Notes: generated by a model not told the origin, from the letters alone. A DNA stretch of 64,000 bases from Paraburkholderia franconis (GCF_009362735.1 NZ_WHNP01000003.1:186001-250000), one strand, 5' to 3'; shown: positions 1 to 9,281, counted from the first letter of the stretch. A program made the numbers and translations.

Positions 1-48
1 GGAGGAGGTCAGCGCGAGGCGTGCTCCCGCCAGGCGTCGGATGTCCGC

Positions 49-1251
49 TTACTTGCCCAGACCCGTCGCGGCGATCTGTTGTTCGACAAACGTGGCGAAC
101 GCAGCATACGCGTGCGTCGTCGGATGGAGCGTGTCCGCGAAGACGTACGACTGGTCCGCGCCCGCGACGGTCAGCGTCTGCGGCGAGCAGAACAGCGACG
201 AGCCGAATTGCTGGCCGTACTGCTGCGCCGTCATGCCGCCGACCAGTACCGATGGGTTCGCCGTCGCATAAGCCGTTGCGTTCTGTTCCATCTGCGTGAT
301 GTTGCAGGCCGTGCCTGTCGCGTTGGTGAATCCTTGCGACTGGTAGCTGCCGAGCAACTGATGCAGCCAGGTGAACGAACTGACCTTGATCACCTTCGTG
401 TCGATCCCGGCCGTCGTCAGGCCATTTGCAACCAGCGCGTTGTATGCGGACACGATGCCCGTGATCAGCGCCGGCAGTTGCGGCGCGTTGTTCGCTGCGG
501 CTTCGCCCGTCGCAAGCGGCGTCAGGCCGATGTCCGGCACATCGATCACGACGACGTGCGTCGCACCGTTCGACAGCGTGGTGCCGACGAGGCCCACGAA
601 GCTCGCGATCGCCGTCTGAAGCTGCGTTCCAACCGCCGTCGCGATGATCAGTTGCTGTTGCTGTACGGTGGTGGCCGTCGCGAGCTGGGTCTGGAGGTTG
701 GTCATGAACTGCGTGTTCTGCAGCAGCTGCAAGATGTCGTTTGCGCCGCCGTTGATCAGCACGAGCTGATTCGAGTTGAAGCTGCCGTGATCCGTCAGGT
801 ACTGCTTGACCTGCGACGTGACGGGCACGGTCGTGGCCGCCATGTTGTTGGGTGCGAAACCGATGCCGACCGGGTTCGCCACATCGGAGCCCCCTTGCGC
901 GTAACCGAAGCCGCCGTTGGCCTTCAGCGGCACGCCGAAGCCGCCGACGTAGGCGGGCGTCAACGTATCGCCGTAATACTCGGCGACCTTTTGCGTCCAC
1001 ACTTCACCGGGGTTCGTCGTGAAGCGCCCGCCGCCGAAGTTTGCGGCGATCACGGGCGTGTACGTACCGGCGTCCGACAGACTGTCCCCGAACGACACCA
1101 CCTGCAGCTTGACCCCGCCCGCCGGCGTGCTGCTCGCGTTGTTATTGTTGTTGTCACTGCCGCCGCACGCGACGAGCGTCGCGAATGCTGCGCACGCGAC
1201 CGCGATCCGTGCCAGGCGCACGATGCCGGCGTTGTTCGATGCTTGCTTCAT
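49..1251 (-). CDS. GDSL-family (SGNH) esterase/lipase, lipoprotein
   Basis: A 400-residue secreted esterase. The N-terminus is a lipoprotein signal with lipobox LVAC (lipidated Cys at residue 29), followed by an Asn-rich linker. The SGNH block I motif FGDSLSD lies at residues 54-60 (nucleophile Ser57), and the C-terminal DTLHPTTHAY gives the catalytic Asp373 and His376. The long Gln/Thr-rich middle and overall size fit the extracellular GDSL esterases of Burkholderia. A GAGGAG ribosome-binding site precedes the ATG. Substrate is not readable from sequence; a short-chain ester or phospholipid is the usual guess. It stands alone, with the sterol desaturase gene upstream on the same strand 135 bases away. 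Confidence 0.9.
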   Translation of the reverse strand: MKQASNNAGIVRLARIAVACAAFATLVACGGSDNNNNNASSTPAGGVKLQVVSFGDSLSDAGTYTPVIAANFGGGRFTTNPGEVWTQKVAEYYGDTLTPAYVGGFGVPLKANGGFGYAQGGSDVANPVGIGFAPNNMAATTVPVTSQVKQYLTDHGSFNSNQLVLINGGANDILQLLQNTQFMTNLQTQLATATTVQQQQLIIATAVGTQLQTAIASFVGLVGTTLSNGATHVVVIDVPDIGLTPLATGEAAANNAPQLPALITGIVSAYNALVANGLTTAGIDTKVIKVSSFTWLHQLLGSYQSQGFTNATGTACNITQMEQNATAYATANPSVLVGGMTAQQYGQQFGSSLFCSPQTLTVAGADQSYVFADTLHPTTHAYAAFATFVEQQIAATGLGK

Positions 1252-1386
1252 AAGGTCTTTATCTCCTCGTATGTATTTGGCCTCGAGCGATCCGTCTCTT
1301 GAGCCATCTGATGCAGGCAGTGACCACGTCGTGTGGACGCGGCGACGCTTTGCAAAAACTTTCCCTTGTTATTCGATTCGCGGCGG

Positions 1387-2307
1387 CTAGACGGCCGCGT
1401 TGTTGTTCCGCTGCGTGTGTGCGGCCGATTCAAAAGCGTTCTTTGCGTCGCGAAGACTCGCGTGATACTGCGCGGCCCACGCAGGCGGCGCGAACAGCGC
1501 GTTCAACCGGTTGCGCCAGCCGCTCACGCGCACGACATCGCGCGCCATCGACGCCCATTCATGAAACGTCGCCTTCAACGGGTTATAGGTGTGCAGCGGC
1601 TCGACGATACCGTACACGGGCGCCTCATTCGCGTCTTCGTCGACGTAGCTGCCGAACAGACGGTCCCAGGTCACGAGGACGCCCGCGTAGTTGCGATCGA
1701 TGTAGCGATCGTTGCGCGCGTGATGGACGCGATGGATCGACGGCGTATTGAGCACGTATTCGAGCCAGCCGAGCTTGACGATGGCCTGCGTATGCACGAA
1801 GAACTGAAACGCCAGATTGATCAGCACGATGCCGACGATCTGCTGCGGCGGAAAGCCGAGCAACGCGAGCGGAATCCAGAAGGCCCACATGCCCGCGACG
1901 GGATACATGAGGCTCTGCCGGAACGCCGTCGAGAAGTTCATCCGTTCCGACGAGTGATGCACGACATGCGCGGCCCATAGCCAGCGCACGCGATGACTGC
2001 AGCGATGGAACACGTAGTAGAGCAGGTCCTGCGCGACGAACAGCACGGCGAACGACAACCAGCCCGCGCGCCAGTCGAAGAGACGGTAATGCTCGTAGCA
2101 CCACGCGTACACGGGAATGACCAACAGCCAGGCGAGCTTGTCGGCGCCTTGGTGCATCAGCGCGAGCGCCGTGTTGCACAGCGTGTCGCGCCAGCTGTAG
2201 ATGCGCGCTTCGGGATGCGTGCGCCGCACGTGCCACGCTTCCCAGCCGATGCAGGCGAGAAAGACCGGCGCCATGGCGAGCAGGAGCAATTCGGCATCGA
2301 ATTGCAT
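1387..2307 (-). CDS. Sterol desaturase / fatty acid hydroxylase family membrane protein
   Basis: A 306-residue integral membrane protein of the di-iron fatty acid hydroxylase superfamily. Histidine clusters that bind the iron pair are visible: HRCSH at 101-105, HVVHH at 114-118 and HRVHH at 192-196, between hydrophobic segments at about 5-20, 55-70, 85-100 and 135-170. The length is usual for bacterial members. Family enzymes use O2 to hydroxylate or desaturate lipids at the membrane; the substrate here is unknown. A good GGAGGGAG site precedes the ATG. It may be co-transcribed with the downstream GDSL esterase gene, which would make a small lipid-related pair, but the 135-base gap leaves that open. 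Confidence 0.87.
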   Translation of the reverse strand: MQFDAELLLLAMAPVFLACIGWEAWHVRRTHPEARIYSWRDTLCNTALALMHQGADKLAWLLVIPVYAWCYEHYRLFDWRAGWLSFAVLFVAQDLLYYVFHRCSHRVRWLWAAHVVHHSSERMNFSTAFRQSLMYPVAGMWAFWIPLALLGFPPQQIVGIVLINLAFQFFVHTQAIVKLGWLEYVLNTPSIHRVHHARNDRYIDRNYAGVLVTWDRLFGSYVDEDANEAPVYGIVEPLHTYNPLKATFHEWASMARDVVRVSGWRNRLNALFAPPAWAAQYHASLRDAKNAFESAAHTQRNNNAAV

Positions 2308-2521
2308 TGACGTCTCCCTCCGAGGGTCCCTGCGGCCTCCTTCAGGAGGCCGGCATTGTCTTTATTGTTTGAATGCGGCGTCGTTCGAACGAGCGGCGCG
2401 CATCGTGTGCGGCTTGCTCGATGATGCCTGCTTGTGCCTGTTTGCCGACGCCATTTTCATACTGCCCGACAGCGTACAACGCCTCGCGACGCGTCGCGCA
2501 GCGCTTCGCTAGAAGGAATCC

Positions 2522-4147
2522 TCAGTGCGCGCCGCGCCGCTGAGGGTTTGTCCTGGTCTTGCGGTGCGGCGCTGCGCTGCGTTCGGCAGGGGCCGGCGCG
2601 GCCGTCTCCGCCAGCATCGCCGAAGGCCCCTGGTACACCCATTCGAGCAGTTCGTCATGCACGGCGCGCGCCGCTTCCGCATGCGGATCGTTGATCAGGC
2701 TGACGACCACGTAGCTCTCACCATCGGCGGATGCAACGTAGCCCGCGATCGCGCGCACGTCGCGCAGCGTGCCCGTCTTGATGTGCGCATTGCCGTTGAC
2801 GGGCTTCGACGTCAGACGGTTGCGCATCGTGCCGTCCACGCCGACCACGGGCAGCGAATCGACGAATACCTGAGCGACGGGACTCGCGTTCGCGCTTTGC
2901 AGCAGATCGGCAAGCGCGAGCGCCGTGACGTGCTCGTTGCGCGACAGGCCCGAGCCGTTGTCGAGCGACAGGTATTCCATCGGCATCGCGCTGCGATGCA
3001 GGAACGATTCGATGGCCGCCGCCGACTTCGCGGGCGTCGCGGGCGGCTTGCTCGTGACCGCGCCGATCGTCAGGAACAGATTGCGCGCCATCGTGTTGTT
3101 GCTGAACTTGTTGATGTCGTGAACGATGTCCGACAGCACCGGGCCCTGGTGCGTCGCGACGAGCTTCGCATCGATAGGCACGGCGCCTTCGCGCGTCGTG
3201 CCATTGAACGTGCCGCCCGTCTGCTGCCACAGTGCGAGGAAGCCGCCCGCGAAGAACGTCGTGTGATCGAGCACGGCCACGTTGACGGTGCGCTCGCCAC
3301 AGCGCAAAGGATAGTCGCCGACGAACGACGCATTGACGACGCCATTCGAAGCAGGCGTGACGGCCGGCGTCACGAGTTCGCCGCGGCATGGACCGCGCGT
3401 CGCGTGCAGTTCGTTGTCGATCTGCAATTGCGCGAGCGCGGGCAGCACGTCGATCTGCACCCTGCCGTCGTCGTTCGGCGACATCGTGAACGACAGCGAC
3501 TTGAACGCATACAGCAGCGGATCGGGGCCGACGTTGTACGGTGCGTTCACGTCGTCGTCGAAGGCGGGCAGGTCGCGCGTCGACGGATCGAAGAAGCGCT
3601 TGTCGAGCACGAGCGCGCCGTCGATGCCCATGATGCCCGCCTTGTGGATCTTCTGGACGAGATCGATCAGCTCTTCGGGCACGAGCTTCGGATCGCCCGT
3701 GCCCTGGATGTACAGATTGCCGTGCAGCACACCGTTGCCGTCGACGTCGCCTTGCGCATAGGCCGTAGTTTTCCAGCGGTAGTCCGGGCCGAGCATCGAC
3801 AGGCCCGCGTAGGTCGTGACGAGCTTCATCGTCGACGCGGGCATCATCGGCAGGCCGGCGTTCAGCGCGAGGACGGGCGTGCGGTCGCCGACCTTCTCGA
3901 CGACGACGCTGATCGCCGACAGCGGCACATGCGCGCGCTGCAAGCTCGCCATGACGGGCGCGGGCAATACCGTGCTGACGTTGACCGAAGGGTGCTGCGC
4001 TTTCTTGCGCGCTTGCGCGGGCGCGGCGACGGCGAGCGCGGAACAGGCGAACAGCACGACGGCGGCGCGCGAGACCGTCAACGATCTGAAGCGGCGCCCG
4101 AGCGAACGGGCATACGACGAAGCGGGCGAAACGAAGGCGAGCGGCAT
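2522..4147 (-). CDS. dacB: D-alanyl-D-alanine carboxypeptidase/endopeptidase (PBP4)
   Basis: A periplasmic class C low-molecular-weight penicillin-binding protein of the S13 family that trims peptidoglycan stem peptides and cuts cross-links. From the chosen start (541 residues) the three active-site motifs are STMK (Ser105-Lys108), SNN (349-351) and KTG (457-459). The long insertion between motifs 1 and 2 is typical of PBP4. A signal or anchor helix lies at about 27-47, ending ALAVAAPAQA. The reading frame stays open upstream to 4441, but that extension is low-complexity and would bury the signal peptide, so the Met at 4147 is preferred. It is transcribed away from the adjacent two-component system. 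Confidence 0.9.
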   Translation of the reverse strand: MPLAFVSPASSYARSLGRRFRSLTVSRAAVVLFACSALAVAAPAQARKKAQHPSVNVSTVLPAPVMASLQRAHVPLSAISVVVEKVGDRTPVLALNAGLPMMPASTMKLVTTYAGLSMLGPDYRWKTTAYAQGDVDGNGVLHGNLYIQGTGDPKLVPEELIDLVQKIHKAGIMGIDGALVLDKRFFDPSTRDLPAFDDDVNAPYNVGPDPLLYAFKSLSFTMSPNDDGRVQIDVLPALAQLQIDNELHATRGPCRGELVTPAVTPASNGVVNASFVGDYPLRCGERTVNVAVLDHTTFFAGGFLALWQQTGGTFNGTTREGAVPIDAKLVATHQGPVLSDIVHDINKFSNNTMARNLFLTIGAVTSKPPATPAKSAAAIESFLHRSAMPMEYLSLDNGSGLSRNEHVTALALADLLQSANASPVAQVFVDSLPVVGVDGTMRNRLTSKPVNGNAHIKTGTLRDVRAIAGYVASADGESYVVVSLINDPHAEAARAVHDELLEWVYQGPSAMLAETAAPAPAERSAAPHRKTRTNPQRRGAH

Positions 4148-4539
4148 GTAGAAGGAATTCGGCGAATGATCAGCAGCGCACGTCGGGTGTCGAGGCGCAC
4201 CGGCGGCGGATGACGCGAAAGCAGCGCGGCAAGCACCATGACAGGCAGCCTGGAACGAACGGCCTGGAAAGGCAAATGCAAGCACCGGCAAGGCGAAAGA
4301 GACCGCACGCGCGATGCAAAAGCGCTCATTGTAGAGAGTTGCCGTGACGCCGAGAACAAAATGATGAGGCGCGCGCAGTGCGGCGTTTAGCGCGCGCGAC
4401 GCCGTGTCCGGCGGCGCATCGAGAGGACATGCGGCGTGCATGCATCGGGTATGCGCGCAGCGCTCGGGCGCTAGAATGCTGGCATCGGAAAACCATCCCG
4501 GAATGCAACGGCCGGAACAGCCGGAACGGATACAAAGCG

Positions 4540-5202
4540 ATGCGCATACTTCTCGTTGAAGACGACCGGATGATCGCCGAAGGCGTCCGCAAGGCGCTGC
4601 GCGGCGAAGGCTTCGCGGTCGACTGGGTGCAGGACGGCGAGTCCGCGTTGAGCGCGGCAGCGGGCGAGCCCTACGATCTCGTGCTGCTCGACCTCGGCTT
4701 GCCCAAGCGCGACGGCCTCGACGTGTTGCGCACGCTGCGTTCGCGCGGCCATCAGCTGCCCGTGCTGATCGTCACTGCGCGCGATGCCGTCGCGGACCGT
4801 GTGAAGGGACTCGACGCGGGCGCCGACGACTACCTTGTCAAGCCGTTCGATCTCGACGAACTCGGCGCACGGATGCGCGCGCTGATCCGCCGCCAGTCGG
4901 GACGCAGCGAATCGACGATCCGCCACGGCAATCTGACGCTCGATCCCGCGTCGCATCAGGTGACGCTCGATGGCGCGCCCGTCGCGCTGTCCGCGCGCGA
5001 GTTCGCGCTGCTGGCGGCGTTGCTCGCGCGGCCGGGCGCCGTGCTGTCGAAGAGCCAGCTCGAAGAGAAGATGTACGGCTGGGGCGAAGAGATCGGCAGC
5101 AATACCGTCGAGGTCTATATCCACGCGCTGCGCAAGAAGCTCGGCGCGGAACTGATACGCAACGTGCGCGGTCTCGGCTACATGATCGCGAAGGAAGCCT
5201 GA
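4540..5202 (+). CDS. OmpR/QseB/PmrA-type response regulator
   Basis: A 220-residue two-component regulator. The receiver domain (1-115) has the acidic pocket at Glu7-Asp8-Asp9, phosphoacceptor Asp51 in VLLDLGLPKRDG, and conserved Lys in YLVKPFD. The C-terminal winged helix (about 125-218) carries the SAREFALLAALL and NTVEVYIHALRKKLG elements of OmpR family DNA-binding domains. The frame is open upstream to 4378, but homology begins at MRILLVEDD. The histidine kinase starts 4 bases after its stop, so the two are co-expressed. The closest subgroup by eye is QseB/PmrA. A PmrA-type direct repeat before htrA (6548-6564) suggests that htrA is a target. Confidence 0.93.
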   Translation: MRILLVEDDRMIAEGVRKALRGEGFAVDWVQDGESALSAAAGEPYDLVLLDLGLPKRDGLDVLRTLRSRGHQLPVLIVTARDAVADRVKGLDAGADDYLVKPFDLDELGARMRALIRRQSGRSESTIRHGNLTLDPASHQVTLDGAPVALSAREFALLAALLARPGAVLSKSQLEEKMYGWGEEIGSNTVEVYIHALRKKLGAELIRNVRGLGYMIAKEA

Positions 5203-5206
5203 CACG

Positions 5207-6508
5207 ATGCGTTCGATTCGCCGTCAATTGCTGTTCTGGCTGCTCGCTATCGTGTTGCTCGGCGTCGGCATTGCAGGCTGGCTGATCTACCGTCAGGCGC
5301 TCGCCGAAGCCAACGAACTGTTCGATTACCAGTTGCAGGAAATCGCCGCCGCGCTGCCGGCCGAGCCGTTTTCGCAAGTGCTCAGCTCGCGCGATACCGG
5401 CGACGAAGGCATCGTGCTGCAAATCTGGAATCGCAACGGCGTGCTCATGTATTACTCGCATCCGCGCGCGCCGCTCGCGCCGCGCGCCGAGCTCGGCTTT
5501 TCGACGGAGCGCACCGATCGCGGCGACTGGCGCGTGTATGGCGCAATCGTCGGCGATAACGTCGTGCAGCTCGCGCAGCCGGTGTCGGTGCGCAACCGGC
5601 TCGCGGCGAACGTCGCGCTGCGCACGCTGTGGCCGCTGATCGTTCTGCTGCCGCTGTTAGGCGTGGCCGTGTGGGGCGTCGTCGGACGCGGGCTCGCGCC
5701 TTTGCGGCGCGTCACGGGCGCGCTCGATGCGCGCCACCCGGAAGCGCTCGACCCGCTGCCGGACTCTCGTCTGCCGCTCGAAGTGCAGCCGCTCGTGCGC
5801 GCATTGAACGGCCTGCTCGAACGACTGGCGGGCGCGCTGGATACACAAAAGGCCTTCGTCGCCGATGCCGCGCACGAGTTGCGCACGCCGCTCGCCGCCG
5901 TGCAGATTCAGGCGCAACTGGTGGCGCGCGCGCACGACGAAACGGAGCGCCGCGAAGCGCTCGACGATCTGCAGGCGGGCGTCACGCGCGCGACGCGTCT
6001 TGCCGAGCAACTGCTCGCGCTCGCGCGCTCCGAGCCGGACGGACACGCGGCAACGGCCGCCGTCGATCTCGACGCGCTGGTTCACGAATGCGTGACGGCC
6101 TATCTGCCGCTCGCGCAGGAGCGCCGCGTCGATCTCGGCATCGAGGCGAGCGAGCCGGCCACCGTCCCCGGCGATACCGAAGCGCTGCGCGTGATGCTCA
6201 ACAACCTGATCGACAACTCAACCAAATACACGCCGTGCGGCGGGCGCGTCGATGTGTGCCTGCGCGTCGAAAACGGCAGGCCCGTCGTGCAGATCGCCGA
6301 TAGCGGTCCCGGCATTCCGCGCGACGAGCGGGAGCGCGTGTTCGACCGTTTCTATCGCGTCGGCGCGGGCGTGAATCGCGCGCGCACGGATGTGTCGGGC
6401 AGCGGTCTCGGGCTCGCGATCGTGCGGCGCATCGCGCTTCAGCATCACGCGACCGTCACGCTCGACGATGCGCCCGCCGGTGGTTTGCAAGTCACCATTC
6501 GCTTTTGA
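5207..6508 (+). CDS. Sensor histidine kinase, QseC/PmrB/TctE-like
   Basis: A 433-residue membrane sensor kinase. Transmembrane helix 1 is at 9-27, a roughly 110-residue periplasmic sensor loop follows, and helix 2 is at 142-160. The dimerisation domain holds the H-box FVADAAHELRTPL (His223). The ATPase domain has N-box NNLIDNSTKYTP (332-343), G1 DSGPGIP (365-371), the F-box FDRFYR, and the G2 stretch GSGLGLAI. All kinase motifs are intact. The gene directly follows its response regulator and precedes htrA on the same strand. The signal is unknown; relatives sense cationic peptides, metals or envelope stress. Confidence 0.93.
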   Translation: MRSIRRQLLFWLLAIVLLGVGIAGWLIYRQALAEANELFDYQLQEIAAALPAEPFSQVLSSRDTGDEGIVLQIWNRNGVLMYYSHPRAPLAPRAELGFSTERTDRGDWRVYGAIVGDNVVQLAQPVSVRNRLAANVALRTLWPLIVLLPLLGVAVWGVVGRGLAPLRRVTGALDARHPEALDPLPDSRLPLEVQPLVRALNGLLERLAGALDTQKAFVADAAHELRTPLAAVQIQAQLVARAHDETERREALDDLQAGVTRATRLAEQLLALARSEPDGHAATAAVDLDALVHECVTAYLPLAQERRVDLGIEASEPATVPGDTEALRVMLNNLIDNSTKYTPCGGRVDVCLRVENGRPVVQIADSGPGIPRDERERVFDRFYRVGAGVNRARTDVSGSGLGLAIVRRIALQHHATVTLDDAPAGGLQVTIRF

Positions 6509-6547
6509 ATTTGCCGCACGCGCGGGGCTTTCATCCCGTTAGCGTTG

Positions 6548-6564
6548 TTTAAGATTGATTTAAG
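6548..6564 (+). promoter_or_regulatory. PmrA/QseB-type box upstream of htrA
   Basis: The sequence shows a direct repeat TTTAAG, 5 bases, TTTAAG, with an 11-base period. This matches the published (C/T)TTAAG-N5-(C/T)TTAAG pattern bound by PmrA-class regulators. It lies between the kinase stop and the htrA start, in the position of a -35 element; a TACTCT hexamer about 12 bases downstream could serve as -10. Binding by the neighbouring regulator is an inference. Confidence 0.6.
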
Positions 6565-6622
6565 CGACGCCACGTACTCTTTGAGACATCAGAGTCCAAT
6601 CTCTCCCAGTCAGGAGTACGCG

Positions 6623-8131
6623 ATGAAAGCAAGAATGCTGACCCGTAGCGCCGTTGCAGCGGCCGTCGTTATCGCCTTGTCGGCGGGCTACGTGGCGGGC
6701 CACCGCGACGTGCCCGCTCCGCAGGTGATCTCGCCCGCGCAGGCCGCCGCGATGATGCCCGCCGAGGCCGCGGCCAAAACGGGCATTCCCGATTTTTCGG
6801 GCCTCGTCGAAACGTATGGTCCCGCCGTCGTCAACATCAGCGCGAAGCACGTCGTGAAGCAGGCGTCGATGCGCGGCAATGGCAACGGCCAGTTGCCCAT
6901 CGATCCGAGCGACCCGTTCTATCAGTTCTACCGCCACTTTTTCGGCCAGATGCCAGGCATGCAAGGCCCGAATGGCGGCGGCGACGACGGCGGCGATCAG
7001 CCGAGCGCGAGCCTCGGTTCCGGCTTTATCGTCAGCGGCGACGGGTACATCCTGACGAATGCGCACGTCGTCGACGGCGCGAACGTCGTCACCGTGAAGC
7101 TCACCGACAAGCGCGAGTTCAAGGCGAAGGTGGTCGGCTCGGACAAGCAGTCGGATGTCGCTGTCCTGAAGATCGACGCGAAGGGTCTGCCGACCGTGAA
7201 GATCGGCGATCCGCGCGCAAGCAAGGTCGGCCAGTGGGTCGTCGCGATCGGTTCGCCGTATGGCTTCGACAACACGGTGACGTCGGGCATCATCAGCGCG
7301 AAGTCGCGCTCGCTGCCGAACGAGAACTACACGCCGTTCATCCAGACCGACGTGCCCGTGAATCCCGGTAACTCGGGCGGGCCGCTCTTCAATCTGCAAG
7401 GCGAAGTGATCGGCATCAACTCGATGATCTATTCGCAGACGGGCGGCTTCCAGGGCCTTTCGTTCGCTATCCCGATCAACGAGGCGATCAAGGTCAAGGA
7501 CGATCTCGTGAAGACGGGTCATGTGAGCCGGGGACGTCTCGGCGTCGCCGTGCAGAGCATGAATCAGACGCTCGCCGATTCGTTCGGGATGAAGAAGCCG
7601 CAAGGCGCGCTCGTCAGCTCGGTCGATCCGGGCGGTCCTGCCGCGAAGGCGGGCTTGCAGCCGGGCGACGTGATCCTGTCGGTGAACGGCACGGACGTGA
7701 CCGATTCGTCGGATCTGCCGTCGCAGATCGCAGGCCTCAAGCCTGGCACGCAAGCCGATGTCCAGGTGTGGCGCGACAAGTCGACGAAGGACGTGAAGGT
7801 GACGATCGGCTCGCTGTCGGATGCGAAGGTCGCGTCGAACGACGAAAACGGCCCCGCGCAGATGCAAGGGCGCCTGGGCGTCGCCGTGCGTCCGCTGACG
7901 CCGCAGGAGAAGAGCAGCGCGTCTGTATCGCACGGTCTGCTGGTGCAGGATGCGGGCGGCGCGGCGGCCAGCGCGGGCATCCAGCCGGGCGACGTGATTC
8001 TGGCCGTCAACGGACGCCCCGTGTCGAACGTCGATCAGCTGAAGCAGGCGGTGACTGCGGCGGGCAACAGCCTCGCGCTGCTGATCCAGCGCGACAACGC
8101 GCAGATCTTCGTGCCCGTCGATCTCGGCTGA
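6623..8131 (+). CDS. htrA: Periplasmic serine protease/chaperone HtrA (DegP/MucD type, Do family)
   Basis: A 502-residue envelope quality-control protease. It begins with a signal peptide (hydrophobic 8-24, AGYVAG), and a Gly/Asp-rich flexible loop occurs at about 110-127. The trypsin-like domain has the complete triad His148 (TNAHVVDG), Asp178 (SDVAVLKI) and Ser251 (GNSGGPL). Two PDZ domains follow at about 305-395 and 415-500, each with a PGDVIL segment, which makes this the DegP/DegQ/MucD class rather than DegS. A CAGGAG site 6 bases before the ATG fixes the start; the open frame to 6545 runs through the promoter box. It lies downstream of a two-component system and is followed by a strong terminator. 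Confidence 0.95.
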   Translation: MKARMLTRSAVAAAVVIALSAGYVAGHRDVPAPQVISPAQAAAMMPAEAAAKTGIPDFSGLVETYGPAVVNISAKHVVKQASMRGNGNGQLPIDPSDPFYQFYRHFFGQMPGMQGPNGGGDDGGDQPSASLGSGFIVSGDGYILTNAHVVDGANVVTVKLTDKREFKAKVVGSDKQSDVAVLKIDAKGLPTVKIGDPRASKVGQWVVAIGSPYGFDNTVTSGIISAKSRSLPNENYTPFIQTDVPVNPGNSGGPLFNLQGEVIGINSMIYSQTGGFQGLSFAIPINEAIKVKDDLVKTGHVSRGRLGVAVQSMNQTLADSFGMKKPQGALVSSVDPGGPAAKAGLQPGDVILSVNGTDVTDSSDLPSQIAGLKPGTQADVQVWRDKSTKDVKVTIGSLSDAKVASNDENGPAQMQGRLGVAVRPLTPQEKSSASVSHGLLVQDAGGAAASAGIQPGDVILAVNGRPVSNVDQLKQAVTAAGNSLALLIQRDNAQIFVPVDLG

Positions 8132-8160
8132 TGGTCGACTGACGATCGGCTGTGACCGGT

Positions 8161-8199
8161 AAAAGCTGCCGCTCCTGGAAAAAGGGCGGCAGCTTTTTT
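8161..8199 (+). terminator. Rho-independent terminator of htrA
   Basis: An inverted repeat (AAAGCTGCCGC paired with GCGGCAGCTTT) encloses a short A-rich loop and ends in a six-T run, 30 bases after the htrA stop. Confidence 0.85.
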
Positions 8200-8258
8200 C
8201 ATGGGCGCGCGCATCGCGTGCCCGCCGTACGGGGTCCGATTACGGCGCTGCAAGGAGT

Positions 8259-8303
8259 GGCGGGAATGGCGGGAATGGCGGGAATGGCGGGAATGGCGGG
8301 AAT
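8259..8303 (+). repeat. Five perfect tandem copies of a 9-base unit
   Basis: The unit GGCGGGAAT is repeated five times without error, and a partial sixth copy (GGCG) follows. It lies between the htrA terminator and the next gene, about 80 bases before that gene's ATG. The length is a multiple of three, but no convincing coding frame spans it. Such a perfect array is prone to copy-number change by slippage. Confidence 0.85.
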
Positions 8304-8381
8304 GGCGAACGAGCTGGCATGCAGATTGCGTCGGTACTCTCGCCGGGACTGTTTTGGGATCGCCCAAAAAGGAGCCACGCA

Positions 8382-8879
8382 ATGATTCATCGTCGTATCG
8401 TCGCACGCGCCATGACGGCTGCGGCCGCGACAGTTCTCACGCTCGGTTTCGCAGGCGGCGCCTTTGCGCAGCAGGCGAGCGAAACCACGGGCGGCAGCAC
8501 CACGGATAACACGAGCGCGGGCAACGTCAACGGCGGCGGCCTGCCGCAGGTGCAGCAGCAGGGCGACGTGTCGTACACATCGGGCGGTGTCGGTCTCGAC
8601 GAATCGAAGGCGCTGCTTGCGGCGCAAAGCCAGTGGCCGTTGTCGCTGCGCTTCACGGGCCCCGGCTCCGACTACCTCGCGGACGTCAAGGTGAAGATCG
8701 TCGATGCGCATAGCGCCGACGTGCTCGAGGCGACTTCGCGCGGACCGTACATGCTGGTCCGGCTGCGTCCCGGCCGCTATACCGTGCACGCTTCGTACAA
8801 GGACCGTGACCAGTCGAAGGCCGTCACGGTGCCGGCGAGCGGCACGGCCAAGACGGGGTTCTACTTCGCCACGCAGTAA
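8382..8879 (+). CDS. Small exported protein with carboxypeptidase-regulatory-like (Ig-like) fold
   Basis: A 165-residue periplasmic protein. A clear Sec signal (hydrophobic 9-24, cleaved after AFA-Q at about 28) is followed by a Gly/Ser/Asn-rich linker. A beta-rich domain (about 85-163) contains the pattern DVKVKIVDAHSADVLEATSRGPYMLVRLRPGRYTVHA, which resembles the carboxypeptidase regulatory-like or transthyretin-like fold. AAAGGAG sits 6 bases before the ATG. The function is unknown; similar small proteins are widespread in Burkholderia. The perfect 9-base tandem array is in its leader or promoter region. Confidence 0.82.
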   Translation: MIHRRIVARAMTAAAATVLTLGFAGGAFAQQASETTGGSTTDNTSAGNVNGGGLPQVQQQGDVSYTSGGVGLDESKALLAAQSQWPLSLRFTGPGSDYLADVKVKIVDAHSADVLEATSRGPYMLVRLRPGRYTVHASYKDRDQSKAVTVPASGTAKTGFYFATQ

Positions 8880-9281
8880 GCGGGCTGAAATCTCCCGCGA
8901 AGCTCGTCGGGAACGACGGCGGGCGGGCTGCGAGGCTTTGCAATGCGCGGCCCGACGCATGCCGGAAGGCTTGCCAGAGCCCTCGCCGAACGCCCCTTCC
9001 GCGCGCGGCGTGGGCGCGGCGCAACACGTATGCGTCTGCAATCGGTAGAGACCCCATCCCGCCTACGAAGGTCGCGCAATCCCGCTGCGTTTGGTCAATA
9101 ATGAAGCCACGAACACGCTCGTGGCTTCGTCGAATCGAAGTTCGCCATATGAAGCCGGCGCTGCGTGGCCGAGGGAGACGCGCCCCACAGAATCACAACG
9201 AGGCGGCGCGTGCCGGGCTGACCCTACAGCCGGGCGGCCAGTCGGACAGGACAAGTACGTGCCATCAGCGGAGCGGACGAC
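8880..9281. other. 400-base intergenic region with one stem-loop
   Basis: No supportable gene is seen. An inverted repeat with arms GAAGCCACGA and TCGTGGCTTC (9103-9112 and 9119-9128, 6-base loop) stands out. There is no T-run on the plus side, so it is not a classical terminator for the upstream gene. The region must also contain the promoter for the DUF427 gene at 9282, but I could not pick convincing hexamers. Confidence 0.4.

Noticed and set aside
4148..4441. N-terminal extension of dacB to the Met at 4441
   Set aside because: The added 98 residues are low-complexity and would place the signal peptide deep inside the protein, so the start at 4147 is used.
8259..8303. Tandem 9-base units as a possible CRISPR or coding repeat
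   Set aside because: There are no spacers between the units and no cas genes; read as protein it gives a short Met-Ala-Gly repeat with no start context.
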